Shown one piece after another: positions 45,019-53,312 of a DNA stretch of 64,000 nt. The translations under genes were made by a program, and so were the position numbers. Position 1 is the first letter of the stretch. The number at the start of each line of letters is the position of its first letter. The DNA is taken from positions 496,001 through 560,000 of the forward strand of contig CP066225.1 in assembly GCA_016350165.1 (NCBI GenBank), given 5' to 3'. A model generated the notes under the pieces. That model worked only from the letters and a program-made list of their open reading frames with translations. It had not been told where the DNA came from and ran no database searches. The stretch is from Planctomycetota bacterium (GTDB taxonomy: Bacteria > Planctomycetota > Phycisphaerae > Phycisphaerales > Phycisphaeraceae).

Positions 45019-45768
45019 TTGTCGCTTCAGGAAGATTTGTACGAACTGTTCCTCTTAGATTCCCAGGTCCGTGGCCTTCGCAGCCGTCTCGATGCAGCAA
45101 TGCGTCGTCAAAAGGCCCAACAAAACAAACTCGACAAAATCAATAATCAGCTCAGCGAACTTCGCAACCAACTCAAGCACCAACAATCTTCTTCAATGAC
45201 CTTCGAAAAAGAAGCTAACGAAGTTGAAGACCGCATCAAAATCGCTCGCGAGCAAATGAACAGCGTTACATCAAACAAGGAATACTCCGCACTCCTCGTT
45301 GAAGTCAATACTCTCAAAATCGATAAGGGTAAAGCTGAAACGCAAGCTCTCGACCAACTCACTGCCATCGAAGAAACACAAAAATCAATCGATGATATTG
45401 AGCAGCAAGTCGAAAGCCAAAAGAAAGTCGTTGAGCTCGCAGCCAATGACGTCTCAGAAGCTCGCGATGCCGTCGGCGACCAACTCGAAAAAGTTGAAGC
45501 TGAACGTGCTGAAGCAGCTGAAAAAATTCCTGCCGATTCACTCACTATCTTCAACCGCCTCGCCTACGAACATGACGGCGAAGTCATGGCCGAAATCGAA
45601 GAACAAAACCGCAAACGCAACGAATACTCATGTGGTGGCTGCTACATGCAACTACCAATCGAACGCATCAGCAGCACCGCTTCAAAACCAAACTCAATCA
45701 CCACCTGCCCAACCTGTGGCAGGATTCTTTTTATGAAGACCGAAAACATCGAAGCACTCAGCAAATAA
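45019..45768 (+). CDS. Coiled-coil C4 zinc-ribbon protein (zf-RING_7 / CT398 type)
   Basis: The protein has 249 residues and begins at TTG, with GGAG seven bases upstream; no closer ATG fits. Residues of about 15-180 form long heptad-rich coiled coils (the typical two-helix hairpin of the family), including the conserved S-N-K-E-Y-S-A-L-L-V-E-V motif. The C-terminal part has a four-Cys zinc ribbon, C-G-G-C...C-P-T-C-G-R-I-L. The family is widespread in bacteria, cytoplasmic, and linked to nucleic-acid or secretion-related functions in a few cases. The role here is unknown. The gene stands alone and ends in a strong terminator. Confidence 0.88.
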   Translation: MSLQEDLYELFLLDSQVRGLRSRLDAAMRRQKAQQNKLDKINNQLSELRNQLKHQQSSSMTFEKEANEVEDRIKIAREQMNSVTSNKEYSALLVEVNTLKIDKGKAETQALDQLTAIEETQKSIDDIEQQVESQKKVVELAANDVSEARDAVGDQLEKVEAERAEAAEKIPADSLTIFNRLAYEHDGEVMAEIEEQNRKRNEYSCGGCYMQLPIERISSTASKPNSITTCPTCGRILFMKTENIEALSK

Positions 45769-45800
45769 CCAACGCTTCAAAACAAATCAAATTTAAAAAA

Positions 45801-45828
45801 GACGCTACTCTCCGTAGCGTCTTTTTTT
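45801..45828 (+). terminator. Rho-independent terminator
   Basis: GACGCTAC (45801-45808) pairs with GTAGCGTC (45814-45821) around a 5-base loop, followed by a run of T. It terminates the zinc-ribbon gene. Confidence 0.92.
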
Positions 45829-45886
45829 ATACCACCCAAAACCACAGACCACCTTTCAGCGATCTGTGATGATCTCAAATTAATAC

Positions 45887-46492
45887 TCATGCTTTAATAA
45901 TGTATGCCATCGCAATATTTGCCGGACGTGTTTCAGCCCCACCAACAGGTGATGTATTAGGCCATTCGTTATCACTATCCAATTTATCACCATCACCTAC
46001 TTGATTGCTGCCATAGTGACCCCATGGATATTCATATTCTCTTTGATGACCCCACGGCACGACATGCTGATGCTCTTTCAGTTCATCCTCCTGCTTACTA
46101 CCAACGACATCGCCAGCAGCACCATTACTACCACTACTTACACGACTCGCAGCATCAGGATCATTCCCCGCGCCATTATCCCAGCCGCGTACAAACATAC
46201 CACGCAAATCTGGAATATTAAATGTCGTCGTTCCATTACCATCACCAAATCGTGTACCAATCACAGCATATAGGTCAGCATATTCAGTACGACTGACTTC
46301 TGAACCATCGCAGAACAGGTAACCATCTGGCGCAGTTTCTGAAGCATATGGAACTACCATTCCCGTTAGCATCGTCGATGGCTTTGGCAACAAGCTCGCT
46401 TCCGCCAACATGATCTTCTCATCTTTTACAATAGTGATGAAATCATTGTCATTAATCTCACTCGCATGCGTAATACCAATTGTTTCTGACAT
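45887..46492 (-). CDS. Phage tail-collar-domain protein (microcystin-dependent-protein type)
   Basis: The protein has 201 residues with AGGA about eight bases before the ATG. A collar domain spans about residues 45-110: G-M-V-V-P-Y-A...P-D-G-Y-L-F-C-D-G-S-E-V, Y-A-D-L-Y-A-V-I-G-T-R-F-G-D-G, then F-N-I-P-D-L-R-G-M-F-V-R-G. The later part has D-E-L-K-E-H-Q-H and ends with A-M-A-Y-I-I-K-A, the usual C-terminus of bacterial collar-domain proteins. These proteins derive from phage tail fibres and many are encoded outside prophages, with unclear function. No other phage gene is nearby, so this is probably a domesticated gene rather than prophage remains. Confidence 0.85.
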   Translation of the reverse strand: MSETIGITHASEINDNDFITIVKDEKIMLAEASLLPKPSTMLTGMVVPYASETAPDGYLFCDGSEVSRTEYADLYAVIGTRFGDGNGTTTFNIPDLRGMFVRGWDNGAGNDPDAASRVSSGSNGAAGDVVGSKQEDELKEHQHVVPWGHQREYEYPWGHYGSNQVGDGDKLDSDNEWPNTSPVGGAETRPANIAMAYIIKA

Positions 46493-46791
46493 AGGACGTT
46501 CCTATATAAATGAAGAAATGAGATGAGCAACATACTCTCTCTGTATCACCCATCTCAATCCGCTTTTGTGCGCCCTTTTTTCGTTCAAAAACAGATAAAA
46601 AAACCACCAAACGATTCACGTATTCATTCAGTATTTATAACCACTGCAACACCAACACTTAGATCATCAGATCGTGACACATAACATTTATCATTTTTCT
46701 GATTCTTTTGACACAACTGTAGCCATCACGTCATATATTTGCGCGCATGATAACAACTGATACATAATGCTCTATCTGTAATATAGATGAT

Positions 46792-47955
46792 CTACTTCTG
46801 CCTTAAATACTCTTGCGCCGCTGCAACCCCACTGCCCAACTCAATATCCATCCCCAAATCTTTCATCGCCATCTCCGCCCCAATCAACGGCGTCAACACC
46901 ATCAACTCATTCAAATCACCCAAATGCCCAATCCGAAATGCTTTCCCCGCAATCTTCCCAAGGCTCACCGACAGCGACAAGTCATAATGTTTATAGCAAT
47001 GCCTCACCACCTCATTCCCATCAAACCCTTCAGGCACACGAATTGCACTCACCGTATCCGAATATAGATCTTCATGTTTCGCAACCAAACTCAAACCCCA
47101 AGCCTTCACCGCTTCGCGCACCGCATTTGCTAATCGTCTATGTCGCGCATAGACATTCTCTAGCCCTTCTTCAAGAAGCATATCAACCGATTCACGCAAC
47201 CCCTTCAAATACAGCGTATTCGGCGTATATGGAAAGTATCCCGTATCATTCGATGCAATCATATCCTCAAACGAAAAGAAGGACCGATGTAACGTTGATC
47301 GCCGTTCTGCTTCCAAGCCCTTTTGGCTAATCCCCACAATCCCCAAACCCGCTGGCAACATAAAACCTTTCTGCGATCCACTCACACACGCATCAACCCC
47401 CCATTCGTCCATCCGAAAATCCATACTCGCAAGCGAACTCACCGCATCAACAAATAAGAGTGCCGGATGATCTAATTCATCCAGAATCTTACGCACCGCC
47501 GCAACATCACTCTTCACTCCCGTTGCCGTTTCGCTATGTGTTACAAAAACCCCTTGTATTTTCTTACCTTTATCCGCTTCCAATATCTCCGCATACCTCT
47601 TCAACGGCACCCCATCCCCCCAATCAACTTCTTCCTCAATCACATTCAGCCCAAACCGTTTACACATCTGCACCCACAACCAACTGAACTGCCCGTAATG
47701 CGACATTAAAACCTGATCTCCTTCCGACAACATATTCGTAATCGCAGCTTCCCAACCACCAGTTCCCGAAGCAGGAAACACAAACACCCGACCTTCTTCC
47801 GTTTTAAAAATCTTCTTCAAATCTTCAAACAACGGCTGCGTAAACTCCGGAAAATCAACCGCACGCATATCCTGCTGCTCAATCGCAAACGCGTTACGAA
47901 TCCTTTGCGGTACATTTGTCGGACCCGGTATGTATAAACTATTACGGCCAGCCAT
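46792..47955 (-). CDS. Serine-glyoxylate / alanine-glyoxylate aminotransferase
   Basis: This is a 387-residue class V PLP-dependent aminotransferase. I chose ATG 47955 over one five codons upstream because GAAAGG lies about eight bases before it and the conserved start P-G-P-T-N-V-P follows. Visible sites are S-G-T-G-G-W-E-A (phosphate cup, about 63-70), T-H-S-E-T-A-T-G, F-V-D-A-V-S-S (D170) and S-G-S-Q-K-G (PLP lysine K196). The enzyme transfers an amino group to glyoxylate from Ser or Ala, giving glycine and hydroxypyruvate or pyruvate. The donor cannot be settled by eye. It is monocistronic, with about 300 bp downstream before the collar gene. Confidence 0.92.
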   Translation of the reverse strand: MAGRNSLYIPGPTNVPQRIRNAFAIEQQDMRAVDFPEFTQPLFEDLKKIFKTEEGRVFVFPASGTGGWEAAITNMLSEGDQVLMSHYGQFSWLWVQMCKRFGLNVIEEEVDWGDGVPLKRYAEILEADKGKKIQGVFVTHSETATGVKSDVAAVRKILDELDHPALLFVDAVSSLASMDFRMDEWGVDACVSGSQKGFMLPAGLGIVGISQKGLEAERRSTLHRSFFSFEDMIASNDTGYFPYTPNTLYLKGLRESVDMLLEEGLENVYARHRRLANAVREAVKAWGLSLVAKHEDLYSDTVSAIRVPEGFDGNEVVRHCYKHYDLSLSVSLGKIAGKAFRIGHLGDLNELMVLTPLIGAEMAMKDLGMDIELGSGVAAAQEYLRQK

Positions 47956-48513
47956 TTTCACACCTTTCATTTACAATAAACATCACCCATGCTCATTTAT
48001 CTTCGTCAAAAACACTTATTTTCAAGCTGATTTGATTGCGAAGCATGTATCTGATTCTTGCTGCATGCTCACCACGAAACAACAACTTCTGTTTTGTTTT
48101 CTGCCCATTTCGCCCATTAATCGCGTTATTACAACGCAATTACGGGTACATACCTAACTGCAAAGATCTACTTTTACACACACCAAATCACGCAAAGAAT
48201 CGACAATACTCATCACATTTTTTCAGCTAAAATACACACGCTTGTATCCTCTGAAAACACAAACCTCATAAACTCAAATTCCCACTTCATGCGCGCGAAG
48301 TCACCACAACGTGCGCATCATACACGTACACTATCGCGCTCTATCTTGCTATCTAACTGTTAGATAGCATCTGCCAAAACAACAGAGTGAACAGTTCGCA
48401 CGAATAGTTGGGAATATGGACGGAATGGATTACACTATTTGTATCAAAATCAACACTGTGGAATTAGATTTAAAATCTGCAGTTAAAAATACTTACGATC
48501 CGATTGGAAACAC
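47956..48513. other. Divergent intergenic region, aminotransferase / RNase H
   Basis: These 558 bp lie between divergently transcribed genes and presumably hold both promoters. No convincing gene is present. A 23-bp palindrome at 48347-48369 is the clearest structure. Several GTGCGC/GCGCGC words occur near 48290-48315. Confidence 0.5.
48347..48369. promoter_or_regulatory. Palindrome upstream of the RNase H gene
   Basis: TGCTATCTAA-CTG-TTAGATAGCA has 10-bp perfect arms with a 3-base centre, about 145 bp before the RNase H start. It could be an operator or a small hairpin. Confidence 0.5.
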
Positions 48514-49269
48514 ATGAAATGTATCATTCACATCGACGGCGGCGCACGTGGTAATCCCGGCCCGGCAGGCGCAGGCGTCACAATCACCGACGCAGCCACC
48601 AAAAAACCTGTGCACGAAGCGGGCTATTGGTTAGGGACAATGACCAATAACTCCGCTGAATACAATGGGTTACTGCTTTGTTTGCAAATTGCGGGTGAAA
48701 TTGGGGCGACGGATTTGTTGATTCACAGTGATTCACAGCTAATGGTGCGGCAGATCAACGGGGAATATAAAGTCAAAAGCGCTGACCTTAAACCTTTGTA
48801 TACCAAAGCGTTAAGTTTAGTCCACAAGTTCAAAAATTGGGAATTGGTGCACGTGAGGCGCGCACAGAACAAGCGGGCGGATGAACTTGCGAACATGGCG
48901 ATGGATGCACAGAACGATGTGCATGTTACGGGTCAAAACGTGAGCGCGGGTGGTACTGGTTCGAGTGGCGGGGCTGGTGGTGGCGGCGGGTTGTTTGAGC
49001 AATCAGATCGTGCGGGGGGCGCAGAAGCGGGTGATGGGAAGTCTTTAGGTGCCAATGGGTTCGGAGTGCGTTTTACGACAAACGACTGTCAGAATGGTTG
49101 CAAAAAAGGGCGTGAGTTTGTGTTCGGAGATAAGACGCCGGGCGGTTGCTGCGTGCATGCAGCGGCGACTGCATTATCTGCGAATCCGATGAAGTGGGAA
49201 GCGGGTCATTCGGGTGATGACATGATCTGTAACCAGTGCTGGCAAACCATTGAAGTTCGTAAGAAATAA
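48514..49269 (+). CDS. RNase HI-like protein with C-terminal Cys-rich domain
   Basis: The protein has 251 residues. Residues 1-130 are a compact RNase HI of the archaeal/YpdQ-like type. The catalytic acids are D8 (I-D-G-G-A-R-G-N-P-G), E49 (N-N-S-A-E-Y-N-G), D73 (H-S-D-S-Q) and D123 (K-R-A-D-E-L-A-N). The domain should cleave RNA in RNA-DNA hybrids. A Gly-rich linker (about 145-185) leads to a domain of about 65 residues with six Cys (192, 196, 212, 213, 239, 242) in a pattern CxxxC...CC...CxxC, plus H215 and H232. It may bind metal. I do not recognise that domain, and it is not part of standard RNase HI. GGAAA precedes the ATG. The gene is apparently monocistronic. Confidence 0.85.
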   Translation: MKCIIHIDGGARGNPGPAGAGVTITDAATKKPVHEAGYWLGTMTNNSAEYNGLLLCLQIAGEIGATDLLIHSDSQLMVRQINGEYKVKSADLKPLYTKALSLVHKFKNWELVHVRRAQNKRADELANMAMDAQNDVHVTGQNVSAGGTGSSGGAGGGGGLFEQSDRAGGAEAGDGKSLGANGFGVRFTTNDCQNGCKKGREFVFGDKTPGGCCVHAAATALSANPMKWEAGHSGDDMICNQCWQTIEVRKK

Positions 49270-49764
49270 CTGAATTTTGCTTATTTTATAGGCATGTTTT
49301 TGGGTTTTCGCGTCGGGTTTGTGCGCAAAAATCCGCACTAATCAACGAATAGACGTGCGCGCAATTTTGATTGGCTGTGCGCACTTTTTTATGCGCTTAA
49401 AAAATGTGGATCATGTAAATATTGATGTATGCAATGGATATTTCAACTGAGTGTGCGCGCTGCCAAAATGGGCAGGAGGTTTGTGTTTTACATTTGGAAT
49501 TTGTGGTGATTTTGATTTGGTCAGAAATGGGCCGAAAACGATCAAGAATGAACAGAAATGGATAGAGTTTGGTCAAAAAAGGTTAAAGAATCGCGAACTT
49601 TGGAAAATCAGGGGTGCGCACGAAACCGAAGTGGTTTCATTTTGTGCGCGCGTATCGAAGATTAGTTTCCAAGTCATGCAAGAGGTTATTGCGGATGTAT
49701 TTATGATCGTTTAGGGTGGAGGCGTAAACTAGCTGGGCACAAGAATTGTTAGCTGAGAGCGCAA
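49270..49764. other. Intergenic region rich in TGTGCGC words
   Basis: These 495 bp contain repeated TGTGCGC/GTGCGCGC words (near 49319, 49354, 49375, 49451, 49614 and 49642) and a plausible terminator at 49355-49390. An 87-codon open frame at 49451-49714 lacks a ribosome binding site and family features, so I do not call it. Confidence 0.45.
49355..49390 (+). terminator. Possible terminator after the RNase H gene
   Basis: GTGCGC (49355-49360) pairs with GCGCAC (49379-49384), followed by TTTTTT. The loop of 18 bases is long and the distance from the gene (about 85 bp) is moderate. Confidence 0.5.
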
Positions 49765-50226
49765 ATGGGGCAAAAATGGAAGCGATGGAAATCGAAGCGA
49801 TCTACTGTAGCAACAGTAGATCGGATTTTGACGTATAGATGTTTTGCGTGCGATTATGATCTACATAAACTGAAACAAGATTCTGGTTGTCCGGAGTGCG
49901 GATTTTCGATTGAGAGATCGATTTATTTGCGTCAAAAGCATGGCAATTTTCATGCGAAAATTCGTGAATGTTTTAAGAGCATTTTCAGTGGATTGATATT
50001 GTTGTTTGCAACAACTATTTTGTCGTCGCCTTTACTGTATTATGTTTTGCGACATGCTGATGATGAAGAATCGCATGGCGAAATTCTGTTAAACATTGCA
50101 GCGATATTTGGTTTACTTGGTTTTATCTTTATCCTGTTATTAATACCGTTTCTCTTCTTTGCGTTTCTAGGCGGTTGTTTTTATAAGCTGAGGCATCAAT
50201 GGTTAATTAGAAAAAATGATGGATAG
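49765..50226 (+). CDS. Zinc-ribbon membrane protein, family copy 1
   Basis: The protein has 153 residues. A basic N-terminus is followed by a zinc ribbon, Y-R-C-F-A-C-D-Y-D-L...G-C-P-E-C-G-F-S-I-E (about residues 25-50). Two hydrophobic helices follow (about 74-92 and 110-137), joined by a charged loop, and the C-terminus is basic. The ribbon should face the cytoplasm and could contact nucleic acid or protein. I do not know a function. Three intact relatives and one decayed one lie within 6 kb. Expression signals are weak (GAGAGC before the ATG). Confidence 0.75.
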   Translation: MGQKWKRWKSKRSTVATVDRILTYRCFACDYDLHKLKQDSGCPECGFSIERSIYLRQKHGNFHAKIRECFKSIFSGLILLFATTILSSPLLYYVLRHADDEESHGEILLNIAAIFGLLGFIFILLLIPFLFFAFLGGCFYKLRHQWLIRKNDG

Positions 50227-50300
50227 AAATGTTTATTTGTTATTCATGAAGTATTCGCGGATGATCGTTTTGTTGATTGATCTATTTTGCAAACGGGGCA

Positions 50301-50780
50301 ATGATGAGAGACTTAAGCGAACAAGCATATCCAAGACAATCCATTGAAGCGGTGGATGAGGTGACGTGTTTTACTTGCGGTTATGATTTACGTGGTATTG
50401 AGCGTGAGGGGCGATGTCCCGAGTGCGGCTTTGATGTTGAGAAAAGTGAGTATTGCTTTGATCGATATGATGATTTGCGAAAGATGTCGCGGGCGTATTA
50501 TAAGCACAGTGTGTATTGTTTTATTGGTGTAATTTTGTCTGTGTTATTTCTTTTTTTAAGTGAGCTATTTTTGGTTTGGATGCCGCTGGGCAGTACGCCA
50601 CAGCATGATGCTGCGACGGTTGTCACGACGATACTTTTGATTGTTTTGCTGCTGTGTTTTGCGGCAACGGGGATTGATTTGGTTGGTGGGACTTATTTTA
50701 AAGTGAAATTCAAATTGGTGTTGAGGCGAGTGAAAGATGAGTCGATCAAATCGCAGTTTCGTTCTGGTGAGGTGAAGTGA
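50301..50780 (+). CDS. Zinc-ribbon membrane protein, family copy 2
   Basis: The protein has 159 residues from ATG 50301. The open frame extends to a TTG at 50277, but GGGG lies just before the adjacent ATG pair (50301 and 50304). The zinc ribbon reads T-C-F-T-C-G-Y-D-L-R-G-I...R-C-P-E-C-G-F-D-V-E (about 22-50). Two membrane helices follow, roughly residues 74-97 and 110-135. Its stop overlaps the ATG of the small frameshifted gene behind it (TGATG), so they were translationally coupled. It is about 40% similar by eye to copy 1 across the ribbon. Confidence 0.75.
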   Translation: MMRDLSEQAYPRQSIEAVDEVTCFTCGYDLRGIEREGRCPECGFDVEKSEYCFDRYDDLRKMSRAYYKHSVYCFIGVILSVLFLFLSELFLVWMPLGSTPQHDAATVVTTILLIVLLLCFAATGIDLVGGTYFKVKFKLVLRRVKDESIKSQFRSGEVK

Positions 50781-50940
50781 TGCGTGAAGAAGATGCATGG
50801 ACTGAGCGTATTGATAAAAAGAAGCACGTTGATCGTCGGGTCTATTTCTGGTGTGGCGTGCTGGTGTGATTTGTTTTATATATACGCCTTTTGGGTGGGT
50901 CAGGTATGAGCGTGAGCAAGATAAGATTTTGCGTGAATAG
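50780..50940 (+). pseudogene. Small membrane protein gene broken by a frameshift
   Basis: From ATG 50780 the frame encodes M-R-E-E-D-A-W-T-E-R-I-D-K-K-K and a hydrophobic start (V-Y-F-W-C-G-V-L-V) before a TGA at 50867. A second frame overlapping at 50866 continues V-I-C-F-I-Y-T-P-F-G-W-V and R-Y-E-R-E-Q-D-K to TAG 50938. Joined, they give a coherent protein of about 53 residues with one membrane helix. A sequencing error or a real frameshift could explain this. Confidence 0.5.
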
Positions 50941-50986
50941 AGATGTTAGTTAGATGAAATACATAACAGCAAATGAAGTAGGTTAG

Positions 50987-51694
50987 ATGATTCGGAAGCG
51001 GATTTATATATTCTTTGGGGTTTTATTTACGTTGTCGATTACAGCATGCGCGGCGATGTATTTGTATGAGCCTGATATGTGGGGGAGCGGTGTGTTGGGT
51101 CGCGTGTTTGGGGTGACAGCGATTTTTGGCGTGATTGTGCCGATGATCGTGGCGACGGATGTCTGGGCGATTGCAACGCTGCTGAATCTGGATGCGAAAC
51201 CGAGTCGATCGGATGAGGTCAAGAGCGGGCATTCGGTTTATTGTCATGAGACTAAACAGGTGATCGTGATTAGTGATGAGGTAAGTGGTGAGGTTGTGGC
51301 TGATTTGCCTTGCATTAAGTGTGGTTATTGTTTGCGCGGTTTGAAGCTTGGGTTTGAATGTCCGGAGTGCGGTTGTGGTGTGAATGGATCGATAAATGAA
51401 TTGAAGCGTATTGTGAATATGCCTGATTATTTGAGGTTTTCACGCTTTGCATTAAGTGCTTTTTGCGTGGCGGTACTGACGGTGTCGCTTATGTTGCTGA
51501 GCGTCGTAGTGGCTCACACGCTTAATGCATTGGCGAATAGTGATACGGGAGCAATATTTATTGTTGGGTGTAGTTGGGTTGTTGGCGTTGTGGTGCTGTT
51601 GATTTCGGTGGCTTGTATTGGGGTTTTCTCGGCGTGTGCGGCGCTTTTTCGGATAAAGTACGAACGATTGCTTGAACGGGTTGTTCGTAAGTGA
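50987..51694 (+). CDS. Zinc-ribbon membrane protein, family copy 3 (long form)
   Basis: The protein has 235 residues. Unlike the other copies it begins with two hydrophobic helices (about 5-26 and 38-66). A cytoplasmic segment follows with the zinc ribbon L-P-C-I-K-C-G-Y-C-L-R-G-L...F-E-C-P-E-C-G-C-G-V (about 110-135). Two more helices follow (about 152-175 and 188-215), then a basic tail (Y-E-R-L-L-E-R-V-V-R-K). The phrase V-V-A-D-L-P-C-I-K-C matches V-D-V-D-L-P-C-I-R-C in copy 4, so these two are closest. The function is unknown. Confidence 0.78.
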   Translation: MIRKRIYIFFGVLFTLSITACAAMYLYEPDMWGSGVLGRVFGVTAIFGVIVPMIVATDVWAIATLLNLDAKPSRSDEVKSGHSVYCHETKQVIVISDEVSGEVVADLPCIKCGYCLRGLKLGFECPECGCGVNGSINELKRIVNMPDYLRFSRFALSAFCVAVLTVSLMLLSVVVAHTLNALANSDTGAIFIVGCSWVVGVVVLLISVACIGVFSACAALFRIKYERLLERVVRK

Positions 51695-51739
51695 TTTAAG
51701 GGTGCGGCGGGCTAAATCGAAATTTCTTAGAAAAATGGG

Positions 51740-51767
51740 TTGACAGGGATTGTGGATTCCTTATGAT
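51740..51767 (+). promoter_or_regulatory. Sigma-70-type promoter of the Arg/Glu-rich protein gene
   Basis: TTGACA (51740-51745), a 16-base spacer and TATGAT (51762-51767) make a near-consensus promoter about 125 bp before the start codon at 51892. A 14-bp direct repeat sits immediately after the -10 element. Confidence 0.7.
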
Positions 51768-51768
51768 T

Positions 51769-51798
51769 ACCTTGGTAGTCGATCACCTTGGTAGTCGA
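51769..51798. repeat. Tandem 14-bp repeat at the transcription start, possible operator
   Basis: ACCTTGGTAGTCGA occurs at 51769-51782 and 51785-51798, a 16-bp period. The position over the expected +1 region suggests a repressor site. The BlaI-type regulator encoded 1.1 kb downstream is a candidate, though BlaI sites are usually palindromic. Confidence 0.5.
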
Positions 51799-51891
51799 CC
51801 ACAAAATGACGTAAAAACTAAACCTCCAAGAAGGCCCTGCCCTGATGGGTAAGGGAAAGATTTGCTGTACTAACCTATGAGGAATAAGCAG

Positions 51892-52767
51892 ATGAAGAAG
51901 CGTTGTGGAAGTAAAGTTGTTGCAATGTCGTTAGTTGCACTAATGACTTTTGGAATGAGCATGAGTGCTCATGCTGAGGGGCAAGGCGCGAAGAAGGCGA
52001 ATAGCGATACCGAGATTCTGATGACACTGGTAAAGAAAGCACGTTTTGAATTAATGGAATTGCGTGCTCAGCAGGGTTTAAAGAAGGTTAACGTGAGCTT
52101 TGGCGAGAAGCGTGAAGGTCGCGGCGAGCATCGCGAGGGTCGTGAAAGAGGTGAAGGCCGTCGTGAAGGGCGTGAACGTGGTGAGAGCCATAATGAAGGT
52201 CGCGAGAGAAGTGAAGGTCATCGCGAAGGACGTGAACGAGGCGAGAGCCATAATGAAGGCCGTGAGAGAAACGAAGGAATCGGTGAGCTTGCTGAGGGTG
52301 GTGAAGAGAGCCAGACTAAATTTGGTAAGTATCAGAAGTGCGATATGACGCGACAAGGTGCTCGACTGGTATTGGCATATGAGCCAACTTCTCAGTCATT
52401 TAAGGGCATGGTTGTGAATGTTTCGAAGAAAGTTTTGAAGGATGTGCGTGTTGAGGTCCATCTTTCGAATGGTAAAGAGCTTGGGCCGACGGAACGTAAG
52501 GATCTGAAGCCTGGTGAGAAGATGGCGGTTGAACTGGCTGCGAACAGTGAACGATTTAACTGGTGGGTGACGCATCCTGAAAATGGCACGGAAGAAGGAC
52601 ATGGTCCGGGTCATGAAGGAGAAGGCAATGAGCATGGTGCTGGCGGTGAAGGTAAGAATGATAGCCGACCTAAGGCTGGCGGACTGCGTCCTTTACATAA
52701 TCAGTTGATGCTGCTGTGCAAGGAAATTGAGGTTACGAAGAAGGAAATGAGCAAGAAGAAACGCTAA
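51892..52767 (+). CDS. Secreted Arg/Glu/Gly-rich repeat protein
   Basis: The protein has 291 residues from ATG 51892, chosen over an ATG five codons upstream because AGGA lies about nine bases before it. A clear signal peptide follows (K-K-R-C-G-S-K...M-S-A-H-A). Residues of about 68-120 are low-complexity repeats built from E-G-R-E-R-G-E and E-S-H-N-E-G-R, rich in Arg, Glu, Gly and His. A beta-rich region follows (about 140-215) with V-N-V-S-K-K-V-L-K-D-V-R-V-E-V-H-L, a pattern resembling FxLYD-like extracellular domains. The tail is Gly/His/Lys-rich. I do not recognise a family. His clusters might bind metal. A strong promoter drives it and a terminator closes it, so it is a single-gene unit next to the BlaI/M56 pair. 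Confidence 0.75.
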   Translation: MKKRCGSKVVAMSLVALMTFGMSMSAHAEGQGAKKANSDTEILMTLVKKARFELMELRAQQGLKKVNVSFGEKREGRGEHREGRERGEGRREGRERGESHNEGRERSEGHREGRERGESHNEGRERNEGIGELAEGGEESQTKFGKYQKCDMTRQGARLVLAYEPTSQSFKGMVVNVSKKVLKDVRVEVHLSNGKELGPTERKDLKPGEKMAVELAANSERFNWWVTHPENGTEEGHGPGHEGEGNEHGAGGEGKNDSRPKAGGLRPLHNQLMLLCKEIEVTKKEMSKKKR

Positions 52768-52782
52768 GTATCAGGCTAAGCG

Positions 52783-52823
52783 ACGTCATGGTGAGTCCCC
52801 GGATCTTGCCGTGACGTTTTTTT
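52783..52823 (+). terminator. Rho-independent terminator
   Basis: ACGTCATGG (52783-52791) pairs with CCGTGACGT (52809-52817) with one wobble, followed by seven T. It separates the repeat-protein gene from the BlaI-type gene. Confidence 0.85.
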
Positions 52824-52925
52824 GCTATAGATAGAAAGTCATGAAAGCGAGTTGGGAGAATGTTTATGAGTGCATATTGCGATGATATAATGGCGGGCGA
52901 AGCAAATGGGCAAGCAGGAAACGAT

Positions 52926-53312
52926 ATGAGTAAGAAACACAGACTTGGTGATTTACAAATTGCAATCATGCGCGTTTTGTGGGTGCGTGGTGAAGCTGGT
53001 GCGAGTGAGGTTCATGCAGCGCTTGAGGCGGAGCATGGGCTTGCGCTGACGACGATCAAGACGATGTTGCGGAAGATGGAAGATCGTGGTTTGGTGAGTC
53101 ACCGTGAACAGGGACGGCAGTTTATTTATAAGCCTGCGATTGAAGAGTCGGAGGCGCGTGCAGGTATGGTTGTGGATCTGGTGAAACGGATGTTTTCTGG
53201 GGATAGTGCTGCACTGGTGAATCATTTGATTGAGGCTGGTGAGATTGATGTTGATGAGATTGATGAGTTGAAATCTCGTATTGCATCAAAGAAGAAGCGG
53301 AAGGGTAAATAA
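52926..53312 (+). CDS. BlaI/MecI-family transcriptional repressor
   Basis: The protein has 128 residues from ATG 52926, with AGGAAA just upstream; the frame extends 22 codons further but this start gives the family's usual length. The N-terminal winged helix shows L-G-D-L-Q-I-A-I-M-R-V-L-W, A-S-E-V-H-A-A-L and T-T-I-K-T-M-L-R-K-M-E-D-R-G-L-V. The C-terminal part (V-V-D-L-V-K-R-M-F-S-G-D) is the dimerisation region. Family members repress their own operon and are cleaved after a signal from the partner M56 protease. The stop codon overlaps the start of that partner gene here (TAATG), so they are co-translated. Confidence 0.92.
   Translation: MSKKHRLGDLQIAIMRVLWVRGEAGASEVHAALEAEHGLALTTIKTMLRKMEDRGLVSHREQGRQFIYKPAIEESEARAGMVVDLVKRMFSGDSAALVNHLIEAGEIDVDEIDELKSRIASKKKRKGK

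Noticed and set aside
45887-46492. Prophage remnant inferred from the tail-collar gene
   Set aside because: No other phage gene or attachment repeat is near it; isolated collar-domain genes are common in bacterial chromosomes.
49451-49714. 87-codon open frame between RNase H and the zinc-ribbon genes
   Set aside because: It has no ribosome binding site, no recognisable motif, and lies in a region of repeated TGTGCGC words.
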